Below are positions 38,088 to 46,803 of a stretch of DNA of 64,000 nt, one piece after another. How positions within the stretch are numbered: the stretch's first letter is position 1; each line of letters opens with the position of its first letter. The notes below the pieces were generated by a model that saw nothing but the letters and a program-made list of their open reading frames with translations, searched no databases and was not told where the DNA came from. The DNA comes from Acidisoma cellulosilyticum (GTDB lineage Bacteria > Pseudomonadota > Alphaproteobacteria > Acetobacterales > Acetobacteraceae), in assembly GCF_020621385.1 (NCBI RefSeq), contig NZ_JAESVA010000001.1, positions 620,001-684,000 on the forward strand, read 5' to 3'. Both the position numbers and the translations under genes were made by a program.

Positions 38088-39412
38088 ATACCGATACCGA
38101 CAAGCTCGCCGATCTTCTGGCGGTCGCCCGCCGCGCCGGGGCCGACGAGGCCGATGCCGTCTATTTCGCCGGCACGTCGCTGTCCGTCAGCCGCCGTCTG
38201 GGCCAGATCGAGCATGTGGAACGGTCCGAGGGCCGTGACCTGGGCTTGCGCGTTTTCGTGGGGGAGCGGTCCGCCATCGTCTCGGCTCCCGGCCTCGATC
38301 CCGCGAAATTCGCCGATATCGCCGAGCGCGCTATCGCCATGGCGCGGCTGGTGCCGGCCGATCCGCTGAGCGGCTTGCTGGATATCGGGCCGATCCCCGC
38401 GCTTGACCTCGACATGGCCGATACGGCGGAGCCTGACGCGGCGACGCTCGGCCTGCGTGCGGGCCTGGCCGAGGATGCGGCGCTCTCCGTTGCCGGCATC
38501 ACCAATAGCGAAGGGGCGGATGCCAGTTACAGCCGCAGCGAGGCGGTGCTGGTCACCAGCCGTGGCTTTGCCGGCCATTACCGCCGCACCGGCTATTCGG
38601 TCTCGGCCACCGCACTGGCCGGCAGCGGCACCGACATGCAGCGCGACTATGACTATACCAGCGCCGTGCATCAGTCGGACCTGGACGATCCCGTGCGCAT
38701 CGGCCTCAGTGCCGCCGAGCGTGCGCTCGCCCGCCTGAACCCGACGCGCCCGAAGACCGGCAAGCTGACGGTCATCTATGACCCGCGCGTCTCCTCCAGC
38801 CTCATCGGCCATCTGGCTGGTGCCGTGAACGGTGCCGGCATCGCGCGCGGCACCAGCTTTCTGCGCGAAAAGATGGGCCAGCAGATTTTCGCCCGCGGCA
38901 TCACCATCCGCGACGACCCGCATCGCCTGCGCGGCCTGCGCTCGCGCCCCTTCGACGGCGAAGGTCAGCCGACGGCGCCGCTCGACCTGATTGCCGACGG
39001 CATGCTGATGACCTGGGTGCTGGACGGCCGCACGGCGAAGCAGCTTGGCCTGAAGACGACCGGCAATGCCGCGCGCGGCACATCCGGCCCGCCCAGCCCC
39101 TCGACCTCGAACCTCTATATGGCAGCCGGCACGGTGACCCCGGCCGCGCTGATGGCGGATATCAAGGAAGGGCTTTACGTCACTGAGCTGATCGGCTCCG
39201 GCATCAACGGCATTACGGGCGACTATAGCCGTGGTGCGGCCGGCTTCATGATCCGCGACGGCGTGCTCGCCGAGCCGGTGGCGGAGATCACCATCGCCGA
39301 TAATCTGATCGAGATGTTCGCGCGCCTGATCCCGGCCAATGATCTGCGCTTCCTGCGCGGCACCGACGCGCCGACGATCCGGATTGACGGCATGACGATG
39401 GCCGGAGCCTGA
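38084..39412 (+). CDS. TldD/PmbA family protein
   Basis: The 442-residue protein matches the TldD/PmbA family (modulator of DNA gyrase). Markers are SEGRDLGLRVFVGERSAIVSAPGLD and GTSGPPSPSTSNLYMAAG and the ending ITIADNLIEMFARLIPANDLRFLRGTDAPTIRIDGMTMAG. In E. coli TldD-TldE form a heterodimeric metalloprotease; PmbA corresponds to TldE. It overlaps the M16 gene by 4 bp. The TldD partner is not in this window. Confidence 0.9.
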   Translation: MNTDTDKLADLLAVARRAGADEADAVYFAGTSLSVSRRLGQIEHVERSEGRDLGLRVFVGERSAIVSAPGLDPAKFADIAERAIAMARLVPADPLSGLLDIGPIPALDLDMADTAEPDAATLGLRAGLAEDAALSVAGITNSEGADASYSRSEAVLVTSRGFAGHYRRTGYSVSATALAGSGTDMQRDYDYTSAVHQSDLDDPVRIGLSAAERALARLNPTRPKTGKLTVIYDPRVSSSLIGHLAGAVNGAGIARGTSFLREKMGQQIFARGITIRDDPHRLRGLRSRPFDGEGQPTAPLDLIADGMLMTWVLDGRTAKQLGLKTTGNAARGTSGPPSPSTSNLYMAAGTVTPAALMADIKEGLYVTELIGSGINGITGDYSRGAAGFMIRDGVLAEPVAEITIADNLIEMFARLIPANDLRFLRGTDAPTIRIDGMTMAGA

Positions 39413-39486
39413 GCCCGGGGGCCTAACAAAAGCCCTACCCCTCACCATATCGTGAGTCTTATCACCAATAGGAGTTTGCGCGCGTC

Positions 39487-40416
39487 ATGCGCCGGTTTCT
39501 GATGATTACCGCTGCCCTCATCCCGCTGATGGGGGCTGTCGGGATCGATACCGCCGATGCGAGGCTGGGCGGCGGCCATTCCATGGGCAGCCGTGGCAGC
39601 TTCAGCTATCGCCCGCCACGGCCGACCTCCATCGCGCCGGGGGCCGCGCCCTTCGAGCGCAGCCAGGCGCCGGCCGCTGGTCTCAACAACCGTGGTTTTG
39701 GTGCCCAGGGCGGCAATTTCGCCCAGCGCCGGCCCTTCATGACCGGGCTGATGGGCGGCCTTATCGGCGCCGGCATCTTCGGCCTGCTGTTCGGCGGCGG
39801 GTTCATGCATATGGGGCTTGGTTTCGGCGGCCTGTTCGGCGTGCTGATCCAGCTGGTCATCCTGTTCTTCATCGTCCGCTTTCTGTTCCGGCTATTCGCC
39901 GGGCGTCGGTCGAGCCAGCCGTCCATCTTCGGAGCGATGGGCAGACAAGGCATGGGCCGCCAAACCGGCGGCATCGGGCCAGGGCAGGAAGCGATGGGAC
40001 CCAGCGTGCAACCCTTGCAGCTGACGCCGGCAGACCGTCAGGCCTTCGCCCAATGCCTCGCCTATGTGCAGCAGGCCTGGGGTGCCGGTGATCTGCGTGC
40101 CATCTCCCAGGCCGCGACGCCGGAGATGATGGGCTATTTCCAGGATCAACTGAATACGCTCAGCCGGCAGGGTCTGCGCAACCGCGTCTCCGACGTGCAG
40201 ATGGACGGCATGGAACTGTCTGAAGCCTGGAGCGAGGGCGATACCGACTTTGCCACCGTCGCCATGCGCTTCTCGATGATCGACGTCACCGAAGACCGCA
40301 CAGGGCGAATTGTGGATGGTGACCCCAATGTCCGCGCGCTGGTCAGCGAAATCTGGACCTTCACCCGCCGCCGGGGCAGCCACTGGGTTCTGGCCGCCAT
40401 CCAGCAGACGAACTGA
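39487..40416 (+). CDS. Tim44 domain-containing membrane protein
   Basis: The 309-residue protein has a signal-like N-terminus, a Gly/Arg/Pro-rich segment, two hydrophobic helices (about 82-125), and a C-terminal Tim44-like/NTF2-type domain (DRQAFAQCLAYVQQAWGAGDLRAISQAATPEMMGYFQDQL, ending VSEIWTFTRRRGSHWVLAAIQQT). Such bacterial proteins are membrane anchored and of unknown function. A strong terminator follows immediately. Confidence 0.87.
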   Translation: MRRFLMITAALIPLMGAVGIDTADARLGGGHSMGSRGSFSYRPPRPTSIAPGAAPFERSQAPAAGLNNRGFGAQGGNFAQRRPFMTGLMGGLIGAGIFGLLFGGGFMHMGLGFGGLFGVLIQLVILFFIVRFLFRLFAGRRSSQPSIFGAMGRQGMGRQTGGIGPGQEAMGPSVQPLQLTPADRQAFAQCLAYVQQAWGAGDLRAISQAATPEMMGYFQDQLNTLSRQGLRNRVSDVQMDGMELSEAWSEGDTDFATVAMRFSMIDVTEDRTGRIVDGDPNVRALVSEIWTFTRRRGSHWVLAAIQQTN

Positions 40417-40424
40417 CCGAGATG

Positions 40425-40452
40425 AGAGCCGCCCGGGCAGGGCGGCTCTTTT
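40425..40452 (+). terminator. intrinsic terminator after the Tim44-domain gene
   Basis: AGAGCCGCCC and GGGCGGCTCT form a perfect 10-bp stem (40425-40434, 40440-40449) ending in TTTT, 9 bp after the stop codon. Confidence 0.9.
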
Positions 40453-40542
40453 GACTATTGGGCGAAAACCCCGCGCCGCGCATGGTGCAAAGCCCTGATC
40501 TGCCATAAGAATTCGGCTTCGCAATTAACGGAGCCTCTCCTC

Positions 40543-41115
40543 ATGTCCGGTTTTGGTCTCTCCCCCAGTCTGCCCAAGCCCGGCGCAGCGCCCGCGCATC
40601 GCTGGAGTTGGTTTGTCGCCCTTGGCATCATCCAGATCATCGTCGGTGTCCTGTGCTGGATCGATGTCGCGGCGGCCAGCATCGCGGGCGTTGTCATCCT
40701 CGGCGTGCTTCTGCTCATCGGCGGCGTCTTCCAGATCGTCCACGCATTCACGGTGCGCGGCTGGAGCGGCTTCCTGCTCTATGTCCTGATCGGCATCCTG
40801 TATGTCCTCGGCGGTTTCCTGCTGATGGATGAGCCCGTGCGCGGATCGCTCATCATCACCATCGTCATCGCCGTGATGCTGATCGTCAGCGGCATCGCGC
40901 GGCTGATCGTGGCGGCGACGCACCGGCACATGCAGGGGCTTTGGCTCGTCATTCTCAGCGGTATCGTCAGCTTTGCGGTCGGCATCATGCTCTATGCCAG
41001 CCTGCCCTGGTCCAGCCTCTGGGTTCTCGGCACGCTGATCGCTATCGAATTGGTTTTCCACGGAATCGCTTGGGTGCAATTCGGCTTCGCGCTGAAGCGC
41101 AGCCACACCGCATGA
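40543..41115 (+). CDS. HdeD family membrane protein (DUF308)
   Basis: The 190-residue protein has six predicted membrane helices in three pairs (for example WFVALGIIQIIVGVLCWID, AGVVILGVLLLIGGVFQIVHA, LLYVLIGILYVLGGFLL). This is the pattern of the HdeD/DUF308 family, linked to acid resistance in E. coli; the role here is unknown. Its stop codon lies just before an AT-rich palindrome. Confidence 0.87.
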   Translation: MSGFGLSPSLPKPGAAPAHRWSWFVALGIIQIIVGVLCWIDVAAASIAGVVILGVLLLIGGVFQIVHAFTVRGWSGFLLYVLIGILYVLGGFLLMDEPVRGSLIITIVIAVMLIVSGIARLIVAATHRHMQGLWLVILSGIVSFAVGIMLYASLPWSSLWVLGTLIAIELVFHGIAWVQFGFALKRSHTA

Positions 41116-41118
41116 TGA

Positions 41119-41147
41119 TTATTATACCATAAAAAATGGTATAATAA
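41119..41147. promoter_or_regulatory. AT-rich perfect 12-bp inverted repeat between hdeD-like and ssuD
   Basis: TTATTATACCAT (41119-41130) and ATGGTATAATAA (41136-41147) are perfect inverted repeats with an AAAAA loop. They begin 4 bp after the HdeD-like stop and 101 bp before ssuD. The right arm contains a consensus-like TATAAT. It could be an operator or promoter for ssuD, or a weak terminator. Confidence 0.45.
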
Positions 41148-41219
41148 ATTAAACGCTTCTCCTGGGCGGGGATGATCCTTATATCTCATGACTATTGAGG
41201 CGATAGGAGCATTCCCATC

Positions 41220-42419
41220 ATGACGAGCAACGGCACAAGTTCATCCGGTGCGCCGCCGGCCAGCGAAGCCGACGTTCTCTGGTTTCTGCCCACCCATGGC
41301 GACGGCCGCTATCTGGCCTCCGATATCGGTGCCCGGCATGTCACAATGAATTACCTGAGCCAGGTGGCGCGCGCCGCCGATGAGCTCGGCTATTTCGGCG
41401 TGCTGCTCCCGACCGGCAAATCCTGTGAGGATTCCTGGATCGTCGCCTCGGCCATGATCCCGCTGACGGAACGTCTGCGCTACCTTGTCGCCGTCCGTCC
41501 GGGCCTCTCCGAACCCTCCATGACCGCGCGCATGGCAGCGACCTTGGACCGCCTCTCCGGCGGCCGCCTTCTCGTCAATGTCGTCGCCGGTGGTGACCCG
41601 AGCGAGTTGAAGGGCGACGGCGTCTGGCTGGACCATACCCAGCGGTATGAGGCGACGGACGAGTATCTGACCGTGTGGCGCCGCATGCTGGCGGGTGAGA
41701 CTTTCGATTTCACCGGCAAGCACATCAAGGTCGAGGGCGCGAAGCTGCTTTATCCGCCGGTGCAGGCGCCGCATCCGCCGCTTTATTTCGGTGGCTCCTC
41801 CGGCCCCGGCCAGGCGGTCGCGGCCAAGCATGCCGACGTCTACCTCACCTGGGGTGAGCCGCCCGCCGATGTCGCGCTCAAGATTGCCGCCGCGCGTGAG
41901 GCTGCCGCGGCCGAAGGCCGCACCATGAGCTTCGGTATCCGTCTGCATGTCATCGTGCGCGAGACCGAGGACGAGGCCTGGGCCGCCGCCGACAGCCTTA
42001 TCAAGCATGTCGACGACAAGGCCATCGAGACGGCGCAGAAGGCTTTCGCGAAATTCGATTCGGTCGGGCAGCGCCGCATGGCGGAACTGCATCGCGGGCG
42101 CCGGGACAATCTCGTCATCAGCCCGAATCTCTGGGCCGGTGTCGGTCTTGTCCGGGGTGGTGCCGGTACAGCGCTGGTCGGCAGCCCGCAGCAGGTCGCG
42201 GATCGCATGAAGGAATATATGGCGCTCGGCATCGACCGGTTCATTCTGTCCGGCTATCCGCATCTGGAAGAATGCTACCGTTTCGCCGAGCTCGTCTTCC
42301 CGCTGCTGCCGCTGAAGAAGACGACCGGCGTCGATATGGGCGCTGCGCGCAATGCCGGACCTTTCGGCGAGGTCATCGCCAATGTCGCCGCCCCCTCGCG
42401 ACTCGCGGCCGCAAGCTGA
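41220..42419 (+). CDS. ssuD: FMNH2-dependent alkanesulfonate monooxygenase
   Basis: SsuD desulfonates alkanesulfonates with O2 and FMNH2, releasing sulfite. The 399-residue LLM-class protein has [25 protein letters not shown] with the conserved Cys, [11 protein letters not shown] and [15 protein letters not shown], all matching SsuD rather than other LLM enzymes. The FMN reductase SsuE and the SsuABC transporter are absent from the neighbourhood, so it is an orphan copy here. Two hairpins follow it. Confidence 0.9.
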   Translation: MTSNGTSSSGAPPASEADVLWFLPTHGDGRYLASDIGARHVTMNYLSQVARAADELGYFGVLLPTGKSCEDSWIVASAMIPLTERLRYLVAVRPGLSEPSMTARMAATLDRLSGGRLLVNVVAGGDPSELKGDGVWLDHTQRYEATDEYLTVWRRMLAGETFDFTGKHIKVEGAKLLYPPVQAPHPPLYFGGSSGPGQAVAAKHADVYLTWGEPPADVALKIAAAREAAAAEGRTMSFGIRLHVIVRETEDEAWAAADSLIKHVDDKAIETAQKAFAKFDSVGQRRMAELHRGRRDNLVISPNLWAGVGLVRGGAGTALVGSPQQVADRMKEYMALGIDRFILSGYPHLEECYRFAELVFPLLPLKKTTGVDMGAARNAGPFGEVIANVAAPSRLAAAS

Positions 42420-42430
42420 CGAGATAGGTC

Positions 42431-42453
42431 GTCCGCGCAAGCGTTGCGCGGAC
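42431..42453. repeat. CCGCGCAA hairpin related to the type A repeat core
   Basis: GTCCGCGCAA and TTGCGCGGAC form a perfect 10-bp stem with loop GCG, 11 bp after ssuD. The same stem family occurs inside the type A elements and at 35298-35320. It may be a fragment of that repeat or act as a terminator helper. Confidence 0.45.
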
Positions 42454-42467
42454 GCCGACGAATAAGA

Positions 42468-42501
42468 AAAAGGGCTGCCGGGTTTCCCCGGCAGCCCTTT
42501 T
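42468..42501. terminator. bidirectional intrinsic terminator between ssuD and clpA
   Basis: AAAAGGGCTGCCGGG (42468-42482) and CCCGGCAGCCCTTTT (42487-42501) form a perfect 15-bp stem with loop TTTC. An A-run lies on one side and a T-run on the other, so it serves both convergent genes. Confidence 0.92.
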
Positions 42502-42524
42502 CAATTCAGTCGCGCGGACGAGGA

Positions 42525-44858
42525 TTACTCGACCTCTTCCGGCTCTTTCTCGGTGCCACCACCCTCTTCGCTGCCGGGACGGCCAGCGACAGGCGTCGGC
42601 GCCTCGGTCATGTCGAAGTCGAGCTTGCCGTCCTTCATACCGACCTTGACCGACCCGCCCTTGGCGAGGCGGCCGAACAGCAGCTCCTCCGCCAGAGGCT
42701 TCTTGATATGCTCCTGGATCACGCGGGCCAGCGGCCGCGCGCCATAAAGCTTGTCGTAGCCACGCTCGGCCAGCCATTCCTTGGCGGCAGAGGAAAGCTC
42801 GATCGTGACATTGCGGTCGGCGAGCTGCGCCTCAAGCTGCATCACGAACTTCTCCACCACACGGGCGACGACTTCCTGGCCGAGCGCCGCGAAGGGGATA
42901 ACCGCGTCCAGACGATTGCGGAATTCCGGGGTGAACATGCGCTTGATGGCATCCTCATCCTCGCCTTCCCGCATATCCCGGCCGAAGCCGATGGCAGCCT
43001 TGGCCATGTCGGCAGCACCGGCATTGGTCGTCATGATCAAGATGACGTTGCGGAAATCAACCGTCTTGCCGTTGTGATCGGTCAGCTTCCCATGATCCAT
43101 GACCTGCAGCAGGATATTGTACAGATCGGGATGTGCCTTCTCGATCTCATCCAGCAGCAGCACACAATGCGGGTGCTGGTCGATGCTGTCCGTCAGCATG
43201 CCGCCCTGGTCGAAACCGACATAGCCCGGCGGCGCGCCGATCAGACGCGAGATCGAATGCCGCTCCATATATTCGCTCATATCGAAGCGAACGAGTTCGA
43301 TGCCGAGGACGCTCGCGAGCTGACGGGCGACTTCCGTCTTACCGACGCCGGTGGGGCCGCTGAACAGATAATTGCCGATCGGCTTTTCCTGATCGCGCAG
43401 CCCGGCGCGGGACAGTTTGATCGCGGCCGCCAGCGCATCGATCGCCTGATCCTGGCCGAAGACCATGGAGCGCAGATCGCGTTCCAGATGACGGAGCGTT
43501 TCCTTGTCATCGGCCGAAACCGCCTTGGCCGGGATGCGCGCGATCTTGGCGACGATCTCTTCCACATCGCGCAGCGTCACCGTCTTGCGGCGCTTATGCT
43601 CGGGCAGCAGCATCCGGCTGGCGCCGACTTCGTCGATCACGTCGATCGCCTTGTCGGGCAGCTTGCGGTCATGGATGTATTTCGCGGAGAGATCGACCGC
43701 CGCGCGAATGGCCTCATCCGTGTAGCGAACCTTGTGGTGCTTTTCGTAAACGGTTTTCAGGCCGCGCAGAATTCGCACCGCATCATCCGAGCTCGGCTCC
43801 GGCACGTCGATCTTCTGGAAGCGCCGGACGAGCGCCCGATCCTTCTCGAAGTAATTCCGGAATTCCTTATAGGTCGTGCTGCCGATGCAACGCATGGTGC
43901 CGGCGGCGAGTGCGGGTTTCAGCAGGTTGGACGCGTCCATGGCGCCGCCGCTGGTCGCACCGGCCCCGATGACGGTGTGGATTTCGTCGATGAACAGAAC
44001 CGCGCCGGGCTGGGCTTCCAGCTCGGTCACTACGGCCTTCAGCCGCTCCTCGAAATCGCCGCGATAGCGCGTGCCGGCCAGCAGCGCGCCCATATCGAGC
44101 GAGAAGATGATCGATTTGGCCAGCACTTCCGGCACATCGCCGTCAACGATGCGCTTGGCGAGGCCTTCCGCGATGGCCGTCTTGCCGACGCCCGGATCGC
44201 CCACATAAAGCGGGTTGTTTTTGGTACGCCGGCACAGAATCTGGATCGTGCGTTCGATCTCATTTTCACGACCGATGAGCGGATCGATCTTGCCGGCCTG
44301 CGCTTTCTTATTGAGATTGACGCAGTAGTTGGAGAGCGCGTCCTGACCGCGGCGCGCGGTCTTCTCCTCCTGGTCCGGCGTATCGGCGGCGGCAGCCTTT
44401 TCCTGGCGCGGCGCGTTCTTGCCGGGGGACTTGGCGATGCCGTGGCTGATGAAGTTGACGGCATCGAGCCGCGTCATGTCCTGCAGCTGCAGGAAGTAGA
44501 CGGCGTGGCTTTCGCGCTCGCTGAACAGCGCGACCAGAACATTAGCGCCGGTCACTTCGTCGCGGCCGGAGGACTGCACATGAATGGCCGCGCGCTGGAC
44601 CACACGCTGGAAGCCGGCCGTGGGCTTCGGGTCGCCGGGGCGGTCCGTCGCCAGACCGGCCAGGTCCTTGTCGAGAAATTCGGTCAGGTCCGCGCGCAGC
44701 TTGTCGAGATCGACACCGCAGGCGCGGAGAACGGTCGCGGCATCGGTATCCTCGGTCAGGCCGAGAAGCAGATGCTCAAGCGTTGCGTATTCGTGTTTGC
44801 GCTCGCTGGCGAGAGAAAGCGCACGGTGGAGAGTCTGCTCGAGGTTACGGGACAACAT
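42525..44858 (-). CDS. clpA: ATP-dependent Clp protease ATP-binding subunit ClpA
   Basis: ClpA unfolds substrates and feeds them to ClpP. The 777-residue protein has the Clp_N double repeat ([29 protein letters not shown]), two AAA+ modules with Walker [10 protein letters not shown] and GPTGVGKTE, and [20 protein letters not shown] long acidic, Pro/Gly-rich tail ends it. AAAAGGAG precedes the ATG. clpS lies upstream on the same strand, 189 bp away, the standard arrangement. Confidence 0.96.
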   Translation of the reverse strand: MLSRNLEQTLHRALSLASERKHEYATLEHLLLGLTEDTDAATVLRACGVDLDKLRADLTEFLDKDLAGLATDRPGDPKPTAGFQRVVQRAAIHVQSSGRDEVTGANVLVALFSERESHAVYFLQLQDMTRLDAVNFISHGIAKSPGKNAPRQEKAAAADTPDQEEKTARRGQDALSNYCVNLNKKAQAGKIDPLIGRENEIERTIQILCRRTKNNPLYVGDPGVGKTAIAEGLAKRIVDGDVPEVLAKSIIFSLDMGALLAGTRYRGDFEERLKAVVTELEAQPGAVLFIDEIHTVIGAGATSGGAMDASNLLKPALAAGTMRCIGSTTYKEFRNYFEKDRALVRRFQKIDVPEPSSDDAVRILRGLKTVYEKHHKVRYTDEAIRAAVDLSAKYIHDRKLPDKAIDVIDEVGASRMLLPEHKRRKTVTLRDVEEIVAKIARIPAKAVSADDKETLRHLERDLRSMVFGQDQAIDALAAAIKLSRAGLRDQEKPIGNYLFSGPTGVGKTEVARQLASVLGIELVRFDMSEYMERHSISRLIGAPPGYVGFDQGGMLTDSIDQHPHCVLLLDEIEKAHPDLYNILLQVMDHGKLTDHNGKTVDFRNVILIMTTNAGAADMAKAAIGFGRDMREGEDEDAIKRMFTPEFRNRLDAVIPFAALGQEVVARVVEKFVMQLEAQLADRNVTIELSSAAKEWLAERGYDKLYGARPLARVIQEHIKKPLAEELLFGRLAKGGSVKVGMKDGKLDFDMTEAPTPVAGRPGSEEGGGTEKEPEEVE

Positions 44859-45047
44859 GCCGACGCTCCTTTTATCTAGTCGTCACTGCCGTCCTTGCGT
44901 CTGCCGGGGAATCTGCCGAGGCATAAGCCTGAGGAGGGCAACGGAAGTCTGTCATCTGCGTCGGCCCGATTCCTTCAATGAAGCGAAGCGGTCGACGGGG
45001 TATCCTGCACCAATAATTTGTGCTGACGCATTAACTTTTGCTCAGAG

Positions 45048-45380
45048 TCACTCTTTTTCGATGGTGCATTGGAGGGGGTGCTGATTCTGCCGGGCCAGGT
45101 CCATGACCTGGGTCACCTTGGTCTCGGCAACCTCATACGTGAACACGCCGCAGACGCCGACGCCCCGGCGATGGACATGCAGCATGATGCGAGTCGCCTC
45201 ATCGCGGGTCTTCTGGAAAAACCGTTCAAGCACATGCACCACGAATTCCATGGGCGTGTAGTCATCATTCAGCATGAGGACCTTGTACATCGCCGGCTTG
45301 CGGGTCTTGGTGCGGCTTTTGACCACTACCCCCGTGCCGGGACCGTCTCGTCCGCCATTGCGCCTGTCGCTGTCGCTCAT
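45048..45380 (-). CDS. clpS: ATP-dependent Clp protease adaptor ClpS
   Basis: ClpS delivers N-end-rule substrates to ClpA. The 110-residue protein has a disordered N-terminus and the conserved domain [24 protein letters not shown], then [25 protein letters not shown]. The NDD and the methionine in TPMEF are the substrate-pocket region. It is upstream of clpA on the same strand. Confidence 0.96.
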   Translation of the reverse strand: MSDSDRRNGGRDGPGTGVVVKSRTKTRKPAMYKVLMLNDDYTPMEFVVHVLERFFQKTRDEATRIMLHVHRRGVGVCGVFTYEVAETKVTQVMDLARQNQHPLQCTIEKE

Positions 45381-45635
45381 CGCGCCTTCGCCAATCCTTA
45401 ATTATCGAACGCGAACCCTACTGCCGCTATCGCAAGCAACCAAGCATTCCGATCCGCCCTCAAGGGCAGAGCAGCTTCGCCCCAGAACCATAGAGGCATG
45501 AGATACCGCCGGAGAAGAGGGAGATTGTTATTCGCCGAACGGTTTTGAAGACGTCGGCGAGACGCGTTTCTGCTGCCCTGCAAGGGAAGCTTAGCTCGCG
45601 AAACAGTGTGCACCCAAATCGTCCGGTCACCCGGC
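45381..45635. other. intergenic region without recognisable genes
   Basis: Part of a 513-bp gap between clpS and the phasin gene. The first part presumably holds the clpS promoter. A 71-codon open frame on the minus strand (45398-45613) has no recognisable features and I do not call it a gene. The rest of the gap holds a repeat element and a terminator, listed separately. Confidence 0.5.
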
Positions 45636-45796
45636 TAGAGTTTGTCTGATTTTAACTGAAGCTTGTCCCTAATACCGTCATGCCCGGCCCCAGAGCCGGG
45701 CATCCATTCGTTGGGGCGCCCAAGGACTGGATGACCGGGTCAAGCCCGGCCATGACGGGGCAAGGGGTCGTTTCCACCTAAACCTGACGGACTCTA
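45636..45796. mobile_element. MITE-like element, core type B, copy 3
   Basis: The 157-bp core (45638-45794) has termini GAGTTTGTCTGATTTTA and TAAACCTGACGGACTC with TA on each side, the same boundary type as the copies at 17-213 and 28513-28696. The interior is different: CGTCATGCCCGGCCCCAGAG, GCCGGGCATCCAT, then GACCGGGTCAAGCCCGGCC and ATGACG (45676-45757), a two-hairpin intergenic repeat widespread in alphaproteobacteria. Confidence 0.7.
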
Positions 45797-45828
45797 ATCC
45801 GGCGCCGCGATACTCGCCGCCAAAAAAC

Positions 45829-45863
45829 AAAAGGGGTCCGGGCTGCTTGCCCGGACCCCTTTT
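45829..45863. terminator. intrinsic terminator downstream of the phasin gene
   Basis: AAAAGGGGTCCGGGC (45829-45843) and GCCCGGACCCCTTTT (45849-45863) form a perfect 15-bp stem. On the minus strand it lies 31 bp after the phasin stop and is followed by a T-rich run. Confidence 0.92.
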
Positions 45864-45893
45864 GCCTGCTTAGGCAAACGAAGGCTTTGCGTA

Positions 45894-46517
45894 TCAGGCC
45901 GTCTTGCCGAACTTCTCGACGGCGATCGTCATGCGGCCCGAAATCGGCGAGATCGCCTGCTCAGCCAGCTTGAAGGATGCGTCGGTGTATTTGTTGGATT
46001 CGGCGACGCTCTTTTCCATCACGGACCGCGCCAGGCCGACCTGAAGATCGACCGCTTCCTTGAGTGACTTCACCGTCGTCATCGCCTTGAAGGCAGCCAT
46101 GGCTTCTTCGTAGGAAGACTGGGCGGAGCTGGCCATCTGCTTCGAGAGATCCTGCAGACCGGCGGACCAGATCTGACCGGACTTGATGAAAGCTTCGACA
46201 TTACCCTGGCTGAACGCCAGCATTTCCTCGGCCGTCTTCATGGTATTCGTCATCCCTTGATTGAACTTCAGCTTCTTATCCTCGACATGCGAGGAGATTT
46301 CAGCCGCACTCTCTTTGGCGGCATCCACGACCTGCTTCACAGCGACGTCCACGGCTTGCTGGGTTTCCTCGGCAGCCTCAGACATCACAGCCGTCACTTC
46401 GGACGCCGTAGTCGCGACATCATGAGAGGCTGTTGCCGTGATCTCATGAATCGTCTCTTGAACATCGTCACCCGCCTCTCCCATGATAGGGCTGGTAGCG
46501 GTTGATCTTTTAGCCAT
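45894..46517 (-). CDS. phasin family protein
   Basis: Phasins coat polyhydroxyalkanoate granules. The 207-residue protein is mostly amphipathic helix, with an Ala/Val/Glu-rich N-terminal part and a phasin_2-type domain (MLAFSQGNVEAFIKSGQIWSAGLQDLSKQM, SLKEAVDLQVGLARSVMEKSVAESNKYTDA). The ATG at 46517 is chosen because GGAG lies 8 bp upstream. The region just 5' contains PhaR-like palindromes. It fits with phaB at 23852-24574. Confidence 0.92.
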   Translation of the reverse strand: MAKRSTATSPIMGEAGDDVQETIHEITATASHDVATTASEVTAVMSEAAEETQQAVDVAVKQVVDAAKESAAEISSHVEDKKLKFNQGMTNTMKTAEEMLAFSQGNVEAFIKSGQIWSAGLQDLSKQMASSAQSSYEEAMAAFKAMTTVKSLKEAVDLQVGLARSVMEKSVAESNKYTDASFKLAEQAISPISGRMTIAVEKFGKTA

Positions 46518-46588
46518 GCCGGACACTCCCTCGGTTTTCTCCGCGCCCAAGGCCTTCAAGGCCCTTGAGCGCCGCAAAACCGCTCGTG

Positions 46589-46602
46589 TTGCGTTGCAGC
46601 AA
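46589..46602 (-). promoter_or_regulatory. candidate PhaR-type operator upstream of the phasin gene
   Basis: Minus-strand TTGCTGCAACGCAA lies 72 bp before the phasin start. It has the CTGC-N3-GCA form of known PhaR sites (CTGC-N3/4-GCAG), with one end mismatch. The assignment is by similarity to described PhaR operators; the phaR gene is not in the window. Confidence 0.45.
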
Positions 46603-46640
46603 TTTGGATTTAGCCCTGTCAGCAACTCGATTCAAGGTTT

Positions 46641-46655
46641 TTGTGCAGCGCACAA
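46641..46655. promoter_or_regulatory. palindrome TTGTGC-AGC-GCACAA upstream of the phasin gene
   Basis: A perfect 6-bp inverted repeat with a 3-bp spacer lies 124 bp before the phasin start and about 150 bp before the divergent carboxypeptidase gene. It could be a second operator of the phasin promoter. Confidence 0.4.
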
Positions 46656-46803
46656 CAATCTTCTTTCGGAACAAATGTTGCCGCAGATCGCACGTCATCT
46701 CAGATTCACCGTCTAACTATTTGCAATTCCGATGAATCTGCGCCAAAGCAGAGGCTCGATGCCGAGTGGTGGCGGTATCGCGGGATAGCGGCAGGAAGCG
46801 CGG

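Noticed and set aside
45398-45613. 71-codon minus-strand frame upstream of clpS
   Set aside because: No ribosome site, no recognisable motif and basic low-complexity composition; not called as a gene.
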